Origin: Verrucomicrobiota bacterium
GTDB lineage: Bacteria > Verrucomicrobiota > Verrucomicrobiia > Chthoniobacterales > UBA10450
Length of the DNA stretch: 6,801 bases
Reading direction: 5' to 3'
NCBI GenBank assembly: GCA_003219395.1
Contig: QHOR01000245.1
Coordinates: 1,244 to 8,044 of the forward strand
Shown: piece after piece, positions 1 to 6,681 of the stretch
Numbering within the stretch: the stretch's first letter is position 1
Layout of the letters: every line of letters starts with the position of its first letter
Notes under the pieces: model-generated
Seen by the model: only the letters and a program-made list of their open reading frames with translations
The model's database searches: none
What the model was told of the DNA's origin: nothing
Position numbers and translations under genes: made by a program

Positions 1-1133
1 CCGGGCCAACAGAAACTCCGAGGCAAATAAACGCGCGCGGATTTTGAACGAACGTCCATTTCGCCGTGCCGTTTGGATTGAAAGCCTTGACGAAATTTTC
101 CGAAGCGACGTAAACCGTGTCGTCCGCGCCGACGGCCACACCTTTATCACCCGCGCCACGTACGAGCCACTTCAATCCGCCGTCGGCCGCGAGCGCGTAG
201 AGGTGGCTGAACACATCGATCGCGTAAACCGTGCTATCAGCGGCAATGACCGGGCGCACTTGGGAATACGGACCGTCCATCCGGAAACGCCAATTCGTGC
301 GGCCGGTGGGCTGGCGCGCTGTAACCGTGAGATTCACGACGTTACTCGGCCCCGAATCGTTGACCACTTGCACCGGCACGGTCCCTAGCGTTGCCGCTTC
401 CGGCACGTACGCGACGATGCGCGTGCTTTCCCAGTTGGCGGTAAATGCAGCGATGCCGCCAATCAAGACAGTCCCGCTGCTACCGAAATTCGAGCCGAAG
501 ATTTCCAAATAACCGCTGCGAGCCAGCGTGGTCGTGGACAAACTACTGATCTGTCCCGGCCCAGTCAGGGTGCCGTAGAGCGAAAAAGTCACGTCGGCGT
601 TCCAGTTGAGGTTCAGATTGTCGCCGTGCTGCCACTGCGACTGCCCGGCCGCCAGATCCCGAAAGTAGAAGGCCTGCCCCCGCGGCGCTCCCGATTGCGA
701 ACTCCACCAATACCAATAATTGATGACCGGCTGCACGGAGAGAAAATGTCTTCCCGTCGCGGAGAATGGCGGCGACAGCGGCACATCGATTGCCCCGGCA
801 TTAAATCCAGTGTTCAGGAAATATTGCCTTTGTAACGCGCCCGGCTTGCCGTCGGCTCCGTACTCATAAAACCGGACATACACTCCTTGGAAAGTGACGG
901 CCCCCCCAAATGAAGCCGCTGGCAAACACGCGATCGATGTTGCCGGCTACGTCGAAGTCGTCGGCAACTTCGCTGTTAACTCCGGCGGGGTTCCACAACT
1001 CGCTCGGACCGTAGGCTGACTGGCCGTCCGAGAATTGTGAAAAGAGTAGTTCGCTGGCCTGCGCCCGAACCAATCCCATTAAGATGAACACGGCGAGGGC
1101 GACCACTACCGGCAATTTGTTGATTGTTTTCAT
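1..1133 (-). CDS. Secreted TIG/PQQ-repeat protein, frameshifted and cut by window edge
   Basis: Exported protein of unknown role; such modular proteins usually sit on the surface or outside the cell. The start ATG (1133-1131) follows a GGAG (plus-strand ctcc, 1141-1144) at 7-nt spacing. Residues 1-27 form a signal peptide: MKTINK, a hydrophobic core, then a VRAQA-type cleavage site. A module with the ADDFDV motif follows. At a run of seven G (plus 901-907) the frame breaks after FIWG and would stop at 864. Dropping one G continues as AVTFQGVYVRFYEYGADG and stays open with no stop to position 2, giving at least 377 residues. I translated this stretch by hand. About residues 193-269 are an IPT/TIG domain (IFGSNFGSSGTVLIGG, ending VVNLTVT). 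From about 275 come PQQ-like propeller repeats (DGGLKW, DDTVYVASENFVKAFNPNGT). The frameshift may be real or a homopolymer read error. Domain calls are confident; the function is unknown. Confidence 0.85.
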
Positions 1134-1418
1134 AATTTTTCTCCGAATCCTTGATATTGAGATCGTCGGCGCGTTCTCTTAGTCGTGCTAACCGTCGATT
1201 GGCTTTCTCTGTGCACATCCTGTCGTGGAGAAAGGCTGCCGCAGTAGCAAAAGGAGGAAGAATCTTTCCTCGGTCCGACATTAATCTGCCACTTCGGCTC
1301 ACCAAATCCGAAGCAATTGCGAGCCAGGGTGGGCGCCGCTAGAACTCTCAAAAGTAACAACCTTGTAACCTTTGGCGGCTAGTTCCAGCAACGCCGCGGC
1401 GATAGGAGACTCTGGGTT
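1134..1418. promoter_or_regulatory. Divergent intergenic region with 11-bp-phased GTAAC repeat
   Basis: This spacer separates two outward-facing genes and should hold both promoters, though I see no convincing -35/-10 pair. GTAAC occurs at 1354-1358 and again at 1365-1369, one helical turn apart, within an AACCTTGTAACCTT tandem at 1359-1372. A short perfect hairpin (GAGGAA/TTCCTC, 1254-1271) overlaps a strong Shine-Dalgarno-like AAGGAGG that has no start codon at a usable distance. The regulator's own site, AGGAG at 1404-1408, lies 10 nt before its ATG. That the GTAAC repeat is an operator is inference. Confidence 0.4.
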
Positions 1419-2342
1419 ATGATCGACGCCACGGTGGCAAGCGCCACTAATAATGCCAACAAGCAACTGATCAATACACTGCTGCACTCGCGCTTGGATT
1501 ACGAGAATGTTTTCACTAGGGCGACGGGGTTGGCGTTGGCCTTACGGCCTCTGGAATACTGGCTACTCGAGCCCCACCAGAAAGCCCGCGAGAATCGGTT
1601 CTGCGCTCTCCTCGCGCAGCGGCGGGCTACGCTGGGCGTGTGTTTGCAGTCCCATGCCGACATTCTCCGGCACACCGGCGCCACACCGTGCACCGAGGTC
1701 TGCCCGTTCGGTTTGACTGAGACGGCTGTGCCCGTCCGATTCGGCGAAAAAACAATCGGCTTTCTCCGGATTGGACAGATCTTGCGCCGCTCGGCCATCC
1801 TATCGGACAAGGCGCGCGTCGCCGCCAGGCTGAGGGAATGTGGTGTGCCGTTTACCGGCACGATCCGCAAAGCATGGGAGACCACGCCGATTATCCCAAA
1901 GGACCAATACAGCGCGATCGTGCAGCTGCTCACGTTTTTCGCCGAGCAACTCTCAACCCTCATCAACCAAATCGTGCTCGAGAAACAGAACTCCGAGCCG
2001 CCGCTGGTCCGCAAAGCGCGCCATTACGTCGAGCAACACAAGACGGAGCCGATTTCATTGGCGACCATTGCGCAAGCATCCGGCGCGAACGTGTCTTACT
2101 TCTGCAAAGTCTTCAAGAAGACGACTGGCCTGACGTTTACCGACTATCTTGGCCGAGTGCGATTGGAAGACGCCAAGGGACAGCTCTTAGATCCGAATCG
2201 CCGGATTAGCGAGATCGCCTATGGCGTCGGATTTCAGTCCCTGACGCAGTTCAACCGGATGTTCAAACGTGTTTTTGGCCAATCACCGACAGAATTTCGC
2301 GTGCACCTCAGCAGGAAGAAGTGGCGTGTTAGAGCTGCATAA
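1419..2342 (+). CDS. AraC-family transcriptional regulator with PocR sensory domain
   Basis: Cytoplasmic DNA-binding regulator of 307 residues, complete. Residues about 15-175 match a PocR-type sensory domain: FTRATGLALALRP near the start, then Cys62, Cys75, His79, Cys91 and Cys95, the block CPFGLTETAVPV and the GFLRIGQIL strand. In this family the domain is thought to bind a small ligand, and the clustered Cys/His could hold a metal or redox centre; neither is shown here. Residues about 197-293 are the AraC double helix-turn-helix, with LATIAQASGANVSYFCKVFK for the first helix pair and ISEIAYGVGFQSLTQFNRMFK for the second, ending in the usual SPTEFR. The ATG at 1419 has AGGAG 10 nt upstream, and the PocR homology begins soon after it. 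The gene is divergent from the secreted-protein gene, a common arrangement for a regulator and its target. Ligand and targets are unknown. Confidence 0.92.
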   Translation: MIDATVASATNNANKQLINTLLHSRLDYENVFTRATGLALALRPLEYWLLEPHQKARENRFCALLAQRRATLGVCLQSHADILRHTGATPCTEVCPFGLTETAVPVRFGEKTIGFLRIGQILRRSAILSDKARVAARLRECGVPFTGTIRKAWETTPIIPKDQYSAIVQLLTFFAEQLSTLINQIVLEKQNSEPPLVRKARHYVEQHKTEPISLATIAQASGANVSYFCKVFKKTTGLTFTDYLGRVRLEDAKGQLLDPNRRISEIAYGVGFQSLTQFNRMFKRVFGQSPTEFRVHLSRKKWRVRAA

Positions 2343-2349
2343 CTTCGCG

Positions 2350-2438
2350 ATGGCAAATTCAAACAATATCGGTTTGCTGGTCGGCGCGTTGGTAGCGGAT
2401 GGCATTTGATTTGTCTGCTTCTCGTCGGGATCGTGTAA
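2350..2438 (+). pseudogene. Possible relic of a small membrane protein, frameshifted
   Basis: An ATG 8 bases after the regulator's stop opens MANSNNIGLLVGALVADGI and stops at 2407-2409. Near 2395 the next frame picks up as GWHLICLLLVGIV and stops at 2436. Joined by restoring one base, the two pieces read as Met, a short polar start, then LLVGALVA, GWHL and LLLV. From memory this resembles small bacterial membrane proteins that begin in this way and continue with GWAQP. The following codons (A-P-R-P-P-L-I) could be a decayed version of that continuation. There is no Shine-Dalgarno site. This is a weak, pattern-based call and could be chance. Confidence 0.3.
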
Positions 2439-2625
2439 GCGCCGAGGCCGCCTTTAATCTTGAAATTGGCGTTGCCTCTTGTGCTGACGCTGGTAGTTTA
2501 CCCTGCGTTCTGCCGTTAGGAGAGCTATTCCGGGCTTTCGCGCAGTTGCAATGGTTCTGGTCCCGGAGCGCGATTTTACGAGCGCAAAATCGGTGGCGTT
2601 AATCCCCGCATTGGAGGGAAGCGAG

Positions 2626-2741
2626 GGGTCAGAGCTTATTATTGGTGCTGATTCGTCGCAGCAACAACGGTGGTCAATGAGACGGCACGAACGATCAATC
2701 TTGAGAAAAACATTCGGATTGTCGATAATAAGCTCTAACCC
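2626..2741. repeat. Inverted repeat pair, 16 of 17 bp, 82-bp spacer
   Basis: The left arm GGGTCAGAGCTTATTAT (2626-2642) and the right arm ATAATAAGCTCTAACCC (2725-2741) are reverse complements except for one base. The spacer holds no gene. Two inverted copies of a short motif this close together resemble a REP doublet (REPIN/BIME) or a tiny non-autonomous transposable element. GTCAGAGCTTATTAT also recalls motifs flanking REP-associated tyrosine transposases, but that is from memory. No transposase is visible in the window. Confidence 0.6.
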
Positions 2742-3141
2742 TTATTCTTGCGGCTGCTCAATTGGAACGGCCAGAATGGGAGCGAAAACACCGCAGCTGA
2801 TTCGTTAGCCGCGGAGGGCGGACGGCTGGCGAAAGATTTTGAAAGTTGTGAAACGGTCAGCATTGCGGAAAGAGCGCAGTGTTCCCTTGTCCAAACGCGG
2901 CGCAACTCGTTAACCAGGACTCAACACGAAGGGACACGAATCGGCGTTGTAAAGGCGGCCGTGTCGACTGCAAGCCCCTCAACGCTCAACGCGACCGATG
3001 CTCGACGCCGAGAAGCATCGCTCAGGAATGGATCCGAATATTCATTCCTCCAAGCCGTTTCTCGGGTGAAAAAGATCTCGTCGTTTGTGAAAGGACTCAC
3101 CATAATCGGCAACATTCGGCAGAAACAACGGAGCAAAAATT

Positions 3142-3405
3142 ATGATTCACTTATTCTGGTACATTGTTGTTGGGTTGATCGCTGGAGTTATTGCAAAATC
3201 AGTGATGCACGTGCACATGAAGATTTTCTGGACAATCGTGCTCGGCATCATCGGATCGATCATCGGTGGCGCCGTTACCCACATGTTTTCACGCCCGACA
3301 ACCGGACGATTTCATCCCGCCGGCCTTATTTTTTCCACGCTTGGCGCGATCCTGGTTCTCTACGTTTGCATCAAGCTGAACATCCGTTTTCCCCGCGTTC
3401 TCTAA
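3142..3405 (+). CDS. GlsB/YeaQ/YmgE-type small membrane protein
   Basis: An 87-residue inner-membrane protein of the transglycosylase-associated (GlsB/YeaQ/YmgE) family, which is often tied to stress or envelope conditions but has no firm biochemical role. Three hydrophobic segments are visible, at about residues 4-22, 29-48 and 60-80. The family's glycine-rich pattern is present: GLIAGVIAK in the first helix, then LGIIGSIIGGAV in the second. The start ATG has GGAG at 3130-3133 with 8-nt spacing, and length and start fit the family. It lies alone on this strand with long non-coding DNA on both sides, so it is probably monocistronic. A longer overlapping open frame reads through this gene in another phase and is spurious. 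Confidence 0.88.
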   Translation: MIHLFWYIVVGLIAGVIAKSVMHVHMKIFWTIVLGIIGSIIGGAVTHMFSRPTTGRFHPAGLIFSTLGAILVLYVCIKLNIRFPRVL

Positions 3406-3420
3406 TTAGGAAGAGGAAAA

Positions 3421-3480
3421 CGGTAGCCGTGGGTCGTTGCGCCGCGACCTCTCGGTGTAGAGCGGCGGTGTCGGCGCACC
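3421..3480. repeat. GC-rich structured element downstream of the membrane protein gene
   Basis: This segment can fold in two exclusive ways. GCGCCG (3439-3444) pairs perfectly with CGGCGC (3472-3477), with inner CTCT/AGAG and GCCG/CGGC pairing. Alternatively GGTCG (3432-3436) pairs with CGACC (3445-3449) across an 8-nt loop. It starts 15 bases after the stop of the upstream gene and is not followed by a T-run, so it is not a classic terminator. The phrase resembles dispersed palindromic repeats of some environmental bacterial genomes, but only this copy is visible here. Confidence 0.4.
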
Positions 3481-3754
3481 CCTCAACACCCTTAATAACA
3501 GCTCTATTTTCGAACATAGCTTTTGTTTATGACAAACTCGCAAATACAGCACCACCGGCATCCTCCAGGGCTTCGATCATTTGTTTATAAGGCTCGGATC
3601 ATAACGAATTCTGAAGAAGAAGGCGTGGCAGATCACAACATTTGAGATTCGACTTTCCGCTGACGTGATCCGCCGAAACGCTAAAGCGGAAGGGAAGCAG
3701 TCGCTCACCGCGGATTAAGGCCACTACCTCAAAATAGCTACAGTTAGCCATCTG
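3481..3754. other. Intergenic stretch between convergent genes; one hairpin
   Basis: I recognise no gene here. One inverted repeat, CTTTCCGCT (3653-3661) with AGCGGAAGG (3685-3693), pairs over 9 bp with one G-U and a 23-nt loop. It lacks a T-run, so any terminator role for the converging genes is a guess. A minus-strand 17-codon frame at 3527-3580 (MIEALEDAGGAVFASLS) looks protein-like. It has no ribosome site and is not called. Confidence 0.35.
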
Positions 3755-3830
3755 ACTGATTCGAAATCGCGGGCCTGCCGCGAAGGACATACTTCGGGAC
3801 TGGGCTGTTTTTTGCAGCTCGGACACAAAA
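3755..3830 (-). pseudogene. Decayed partial copy of the acyl-CoA ligase 3' end
   Basis: Positions 3781-3795 repeat 3955-3969 exactly (CGAAGGACATACTTC), and the match extends to 19 of 20 bases. A second block, 3804-3820, matches 3985-4001 at 15 of 17. Between the blocks this copy is 7 bases shorter, so the frame is broken. Weaker similarity continues on the left (GAAAT then a GGC-rich run). The minus strand encodes YFVSELQKTA, against CFVRELPKTA in the neighbouring ligase, just before the catalytic-lysine loop, and that loop (TGKVQK) is lost. It is therefore a remnant of a tandem duplication or of a second ligase gene, non-functional as it stands. Its outer limits are uncertain; faint similarity may reach about 3880. 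Confidence 0.65.
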
Positions 3831-3923
3831 TAGAGGACAGCGGAAATGCTCCCGCGATTGCCTGGTGATACGTGACTGGTGAAGAGTGACAAGCAGAGGA
3901 TCGACGTCTGAGGTCAGAATTCA

Positions 3924-5487
3924 CTACTGTTTGGAAATGGCCGGCTGCTTTCCTCGAAGGACATACTTCTGGACCTTGCCCGTAGCTGTTTTCGGCAGCT
4001 CACGTACGAAGCAGATTTTCTGCGGACACTTGAAGTGCGCCAGATGATCACGAGCGTAGTTGAGCAGCTCGGTTTCCGTCGCGGTCGCGCCTGCTTCTAA
4101 GACCACAAATGCGTGGGGCGCCTCGCTCGTCTGGCATTCCGACGATTGCCACCTCTTGCACGGCTGGATGTCGCAGCAAGACGCCTTCGACTTCTACCGA
4201 GGAAATATTTTCGCCGCCGCTAATAATAACATCTTTTAATCGATCCCGAATTTCCACGTAGCCATCAGAGTGAACGACAGCGGCATCGCCGGTGTGAAAC
4301 CAGCCGTCTCGCATAGCCTCAGCTGTCGCCTTGGCATCGTTGTAATAGCCTTTCATGACAACATTCCCGCGAACGATGATTTCTCCAATCGCCTCACCGT
4401 TTTGTGGAATGTCGTGTCCTTCTTCATCGACAACACGCAGTTCGCCGGAGGTGAGCAGTTCTACTCCCTGGCACGCTTTAATGACCGAGCGCTCAGCGCA
4501 CAAAAGCTTTTCGTGTTCAGGTCGCGCTTCGCAGATTGTAATGAAAGGCGATGTCTCCGTTAGCCCGTAGGCTTGGGTAATCACCCATCCTAGTTGTCCT
4601 TCAATTCGCTCGATTGTTGTCGCTGCAGGAGGAGCTCCTGCAGTTAGAACGCGCACGCCACGGCGCGCTTTGCGTCTGAGTTCTGCTGGAGCATGGGCAA
4701 TACCGATTAATACCGTTGGCGCGGCGCAAAGCATACTCACCGACTCCTCGCTAATTTTCTCGAAAACAGCACTTGGCTGAACTTTTCTCAGGCAAATGTG
4801 CGTCGCGCCTATAGCGGTGACGGTCCAGACAAAAGTCCAGCCGTTAGCGTGAAACATCGGCAGAGTCCAAAGATAGCGATCAGTCAGCGTCATCGGATGA
4901 TGAAGAAGTGTGCCGACTACGTTGATGTAGGCATTGCGGTGCGTGATCATCACTCCCTTCGGCTTGGAGGTAGTGCCACTGGTGTAATTAATGGTCAGCA
5001 GGTCGGTTTCGAGAATTGTCGGTCGGTCAAATTTTTTTGGGGCTGCTGCAATCAAAGCCTCGTAATCCAACCACCCTGACTTGCTTCCGCCGAGCGCGAC
5101 GAACGTGGATCCGTCTGGGATCTTCGATCGAATGCTATCAATCGATTCAAGGTATTCGACGTCCGCACAGACGACCCGCGCGCCGCTGTGTTGAATCAAA
5201 TACGCAAAATCGTCAGCGGTCAGCCGGTAGTTCAAAGGGACCTGAACGGCACCTATCTGCGGTACAGCGTAAAACGATTCCAGCTGGGCATGGGTATTGG
5301 GCGCGATGTAAGCGACGCGGTCGCCTTGCTTCACCCCAAGCGCCTGCAATGCCGTCGACCACGCGTCGCATCGATCAAAGAATTGTTCGTAACTTAGCCG
5401 TAGGTCGCCATCTACAACGGCTTCGCGCTCGGGGTAAAGCTTACGAGTCCGACGCGCGAATTCTAATGGAGTTAATGGGGTCTCCAT
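3924..5487 (-). CDS. Acyl-CoA ligase (ANL superfamily), C-terminal frameshift
   Basis: AMP-forming acyl-CoA synthetase of the cytoplasm or membrane face, which activates a fatty or carboxylic acid with ATP and then CoA. The start METPLTPLEF resembles medium-chain/PRK08162-like ligases; the substrate cannot be read. Motifs in order: P-loop YTSGTTSKPKGV (168-179), AYGLTETSP (306-314), DGWFHTGD (394-401) and hinge RLKDVIISGGENISS (416-430). After GMPDE (residue 454, near 4126) the frame is wrong and would stop at 4048. The correct sequence, EAPHAFVVLEAGA, resumes one frame over from 4124. It ends with ELPKTATGKVQKYVLRG, containing the catalytic lysine, and a stop at 3924. Family members usually have a WGE motif at the break, so an 8-base loss is plausible. 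Joined length is about 520, normal for the family. An in-frame stop just upstream fixes the start; its Shine-Dalgarno is weak. As read, the product lacks its C-terminal domain. Confidence 0.9.
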
Positions 5488-5708
5488 GGCGTCGAACTAT
5501 TCTGATTACCCCGAGCTTCTAGCGTGCACAGGTTGCAAGGCAGCGTTCAATCCAATTCTGACTGAATACGAGCAGGCTCGACAATGGGTCAGACTTTACT
5601 ACGGACCCTATCCGTTGCGACGCTGCGACGCGATCCCAGTTGAAACCCAATTTACAACGATCCTCGCTTCAAAAAAACGATAACTACCCTGGCAACTAAA
5701 TAGTCGAA
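5488..5708. other. Spacer between PqqD-like gene and acyl-CoA ligase gene
   Basis: About 220 bp upstream of the ligase on the minus strand, presumably holding its promoter; I could not pick out a convincing -35/-10 pair. A plus-strand 65-codon frame at 5486-5683 overlaps the ligase start codon, has no clear ribosome site and matches nothing I know. I see no strong hairpin followed by T residues after the PqqD-like gene. The octamer TCGAACTA occurs at both ends of the spacer, which may be chance. Confidence 0.4.
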
Positions 5709-6611
5709 CTAATTAAGTATGTTGGTAAATTCAAACTGAATTTGCCGCCCATCTGAAGATACTACCAAGTTAAATGTTTCCCCATAAAATGGATTTGGGC
5801 CTATTTTTGTTGCAGCCACAACGATACATTCAGTTACCATTCCGTTAATTATGCTATCAAGCTCCAAGTTAATTAGAGTTGTTGGTGTAAGCCACGACAC
5901 GATCAGTCCATTATCTACTGAAATATAGTTCGATATGTCTGTATAAAATCTGTCATTATTTTTGAAGCATAAAAAAGACGCCGAACAACGACCAACACTG
6001 ACCTGATCATCGCCTGGGATATAAACATTTGCGATTCCTGCGAAATATTTTGAATCAGTCGTGGTATTATGAATATCGGGAAACTGAGGACGAGGATGAG
6101 GAGTAGGAGTAGGACGAGAAGGAGGAGGGATTGGCACCGCCGGAATTTCAATAACACTTCCTATAAATTCTCTTACCTTTAAGAAATAGGTCATTGGCTT
6201 CCCGTTGGGAGTTGCAGGAAGGGCTTCGGCCCTCGCCGTCGTAACCAGGGCGACCATCGGCACGACAGCGAGCGCAACTCCCGCCGTAGCAAAGGTCGTC
6301 CACATCTGCCGGCGCGTGAGGTTTGAGGATGATTGGTGTGGGCGCGCTACCTCGGTCTCCAGTAAGTTGGCCTTGCCTAGTTCATCCAGCGCCAGCCAAG
6401 TCAGCTGTTCTGCCTGAGCCCCCGACACATTGAAGTTCTGCCGCAGCAGCTCCATCAATTGCTCGTGCGTGGTCCGGCCATCACAATGCTGCAACACCAG
6501 GGCCGATGTCGTGTTTAGCGCATACGTTTGCTCCTGCTGATGATCAAGCACGTGCAGCCCATCGCCGCCAGCTTCTGTGGTTATCGTCGTTCGTTTCCGT
6601 GGGTTTTCCAT
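5709..6611 (-). CDS. PqqD-like domain protein with twin-arginine segment and unknown C-terminal domain
   Basis: 300 residues from the ATG at 6611-6609, chosen because AAAGGA (6620-6625) sits 8 nt upstream; a longer in-frame start at 6764 would run antisense to another coding remnant. Residues about 12-85 form a PqqD fold: GLHVLDHQQEQTYALNTTS, then LVLQHCDGRTT and a two-helix end, LALDELGKANLL. PqqD domains bind peptide precursors for radical-SAM or other modifying enzymes. Residues 97-128 read LTRRQMWTTFATAGVALAV followed by an ARA site, like a twin-arginine export signal or anchor but placed internally. A proline-rich linker (about 157-178, with PTPTPHPRP) leads to about 120 residues that I do not recognise, with three Cys. 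The 3' half is visibly AT-rich (20 of 60 G/C at 5821-5880) against the middle (39 of 60 at 6241-6300), suggesting a chimera. No modifying enzyme is in the window. Confidence 0.82.
   Translation of the reverse strand: MENPRKRTTITTEAGGDGLHVLDHQQEQTYALNTTSALVLQHCDGRTTHEQLMELLRQNFNVSGAQAEQLTWLALDELGKANLLETEVARPHQSSSNLTRRQMWTTFATAGVALAVVPMVALVTTARAEALPATPNGKPMTYFLKVREFIGSVIEIPAVPIPPPSRPTPTPHPRPQFPDIHNTTTDSKYFAGIANVYIPGDDQVSVGRCSASFLCFKNNDRFYTDISNYISVDNGLIVSWLTPTTLINLELDSIINGMVTECIVVAATKIGPNPFYGETFNLVVSSDGRQIQFEFTNILN
6086..6130. repeat. Purine-rich imperfect triplet/hexamer tract in proline linker
   Basis: The plus strand is almost all purine with repeated GGA and GGAGTA units, which on the coding strand give the Pro-Thr/Pro-Arg linker of the PqqD-like protein. 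It marks the junction between the GC-rich 5' half and the AT-rich 3' half of that gene. Such tracts are prone to slippage, so linker length may vary between strains. Confidence 0.55.
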
Positions 6612-6619
6612 TGTAACTG

Positions 6620-6625
6620 TCCTTT
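6620..6625 (-). promoter_or_regulatory. Ribosome binding site deciding the PqqD-like start
   Basis: The minus strand reads AAAGGA followed by 8 bases and then ATG at 6611. This favours MENPRKR as the true N-terminus over an in-frame ATG 153 bases upstream. The extra 51 residues of the longer reading do not resemble a PqqD N-terminus. Confidence 0.65.
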
Positions 6626-6681
6626 GGTCGTCACTGAGAATAGCAGGTATAAAGTGGTATTTCCTATTGGACCAAGGTCTC

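Larger units (their letters stand above)
2343..3141. other. Long intergenic region with no convincing intact gene
   Basis: About 800 bp between the regulator and the small membrane protein gene. Open frames exist on the plus strand, including a long one that runs on across the downstream membrane-protein gene in another frame. None shows a domain, a good ribosome site or protein-like composition. Besides the possible relic near 2350 and the inverted repeat at 2626-2741, the region holds a 7-bp perfect hairpin (CGATGCT at 2996-3002 with AGCATCG at 3014-3020, 11-nt loop). This sits about 120 bp before the next gene and could fold in its leader. I see no rho-independent terminator after the regulator. 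Confidence 0.5.

Noticed and set aside
44..388. Plus-strand 114-codon frame near the left edge
   Set aside because: It is antisense to the TIG/PQQ-repeat protein, whose frame is continuous and domain-rich here.
1254..1271. GAGGAA/TTCCTC hairpin covering an AAGGAGG motif
   Set aside because: No start codon lies at a usable distance, so a translational switch is not supported; probably incidental.
1299..1487. 62-codon minus-strand frame with a protein-like stretch (AAALLELAAKGYKVVTF)
   Set aside because: Its first third is antisense to the regulator's N-terminus, which is supported by PocR homology, and no ribosome site precedes it. I treat it as chance, with low certainty.
1499..2014. 171-codon frame antisense to the regulator
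   Set aside because: It lies wholly within the regulator gene on the opposite strand; it is a shadow of its codon bias.
3527..3580. Minus-strand 17-codon frame MIEALEDAGGAVFASLS
   Set aside because: Too short, no ribosome site, stop immediately upstream in frame; might be the end of a lost gene but cannot be supported.
2748..3590. 280-codon plus-strand open frame
   Set aside because: It overlaps the well-supported small membrane protein gene in another phase, has no domain or ribosome site, and its composition is not protein-like.
5486..5683. 65-codon plus-strand frame starting at the ligase start codon
   Set aside because: No ribosome site, no recognisable motif, and it begins inside the ligase start; more likely the ligase upstream region.
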